From JAICWP01 sp035278025 (GTDB lineage: Bacteria; Acidobacteriota; Terriglobia; Terriglobales; Acidobacteriaceae), in NCBI GenBank assembly GCA_035278025.1, contig DATEJK010000003.1, positions 1 through 6,661 of the forward strand: a stretch of DNA of 6,661 nt, in the 5' to 3' direction. Below are positions 6,506 to 6,661 of the stretch, one piece after another. How positions within the stretch are numbered: position 1 is the stretch's first letter; the number at the start of each line of letters is the position of its first letter. Below the pieces are notes generated by a model. The model saw nothing but the letters and a program-made list of their open reading frames with translations, did no database searches and was not told the origin of the DNA. Both the position numbers and the translations under genes were made by a program.

Positions 6506-6661
6506 TCAACTAATCAGTTTATTTTTTTCGTAGCCGCGCTGTTCCAGCAGTGGAGCCGGATTCCTCATTGGCTGGATTGCGGCTTCCACGCGGCGCAACT
6601 TGTTTTGCTCCTGCTCCCATTGCTTCACCACCACAAATTGCTGAAAAATCGCGTGCATCAC
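6506..6661 (-). CDS. 3' end of an unidentified gene (partial, 51 codons visible)
   Basis: An open frame enters from beyond base 6661 and ends in TGA at 6508-6506. The 51 visible residues include FQQFVVVKQWEQEQNKLRR (6-24) and end NPAPLLEQRGYEKNKLIS. The first part is rich in Q, E, K and R with spaced hydrophobics, as in an amphipathic or coiled-coil helix, and the composition looks like a natural protein tail. I do not recognise the family. It has the same orientation as the downstream genes and ends 171 bp before the asparagine synthase start. One other minus-strand frame is also open for most of this stretch, so coding status is likely rather than certain; the window start is not a start codon call. 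Confidence 0.5.
   Translation of the reverse strand: MMHAIFQQFVVVKQWEQEQNKLRRVEAAIQPMRNPAPLLEQRGYEKNKLIS

Noticed and set aside
6518..6527. T-run on the plus strand as a possible rho-independent terminator
   Set aside because: No GC-rich stem precedes it on the plus strand, and on the minus strand it reads as lysine and asparagine codons of the partial gene.
6458..6576. TTGGCTGGA occurring twice (6458-6466 and 6568-6576)
   Set aside because: Only nine identical bases, one copy inside the partial gene and one outside; not enough to call a repeat, attachment site or insertion-sequence end.

Overview
The window looks like part of an exopolysaccharide or O-antigen type gene cluster from a GC-rich bacterium. 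No rRNA, tRNA, mobile element or CRISPR array is visible. Taxonomy cannot be fixed from the sequence. GC-rich codon use and this gene set would suit an environmental group such as Acidobacteriota or a proteobacterium, but that is a low-confidence inference.

Every convincing gene is on the minus strand, so transcription runs from high to low coordinates. In that order they are: the 3' end of an unidentified gene (6661-6506); a 171-bp gap with a candidate sigma70-like promoter and a 14-bp perfect palindrome; a glutamine-hydrolysing asparagine synthase homologue (6334-4424); a class I SAM-dependent methyltransferase (about 4407-3670); a two-domain oxidoreductase fusing an MDR alcohol-dehydrogenase-like half to a Gfo/Idh/MocA half (3638-1392); a D-glucuronyl C5-epimerase homologue (1373-393); and the first 128 codons of a WcaI/WbuB-like GT-B glycosyltransferase, running off the window at base 1. 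Gaps between the last five genes are only about 8 to 31 bp, so they probably form one operon.

Read together, the genes suggest synthesis and tailoring of a uronic-acid-containing glycan. The glycosyltransferase would add a sugar, the two-domain oxidoreductase would alter a sugar or sugar nucleotide, and the epimerase would invert C5 of a uronate (glucuronate to iduronate in the animal enzyme). The AsnB homologue could amidate a carboxylate, and the methyltransferase could methylate the glycan or a precursor. The individual family calls are firm; the joint pathway is inference. The most unusual element is the heparan-sulfate-type C5-epimerase. It keeps the tyrosines expected in the active site, but it has no signal peptide and no room for one because of an in-frame stop 18 nt upstream.
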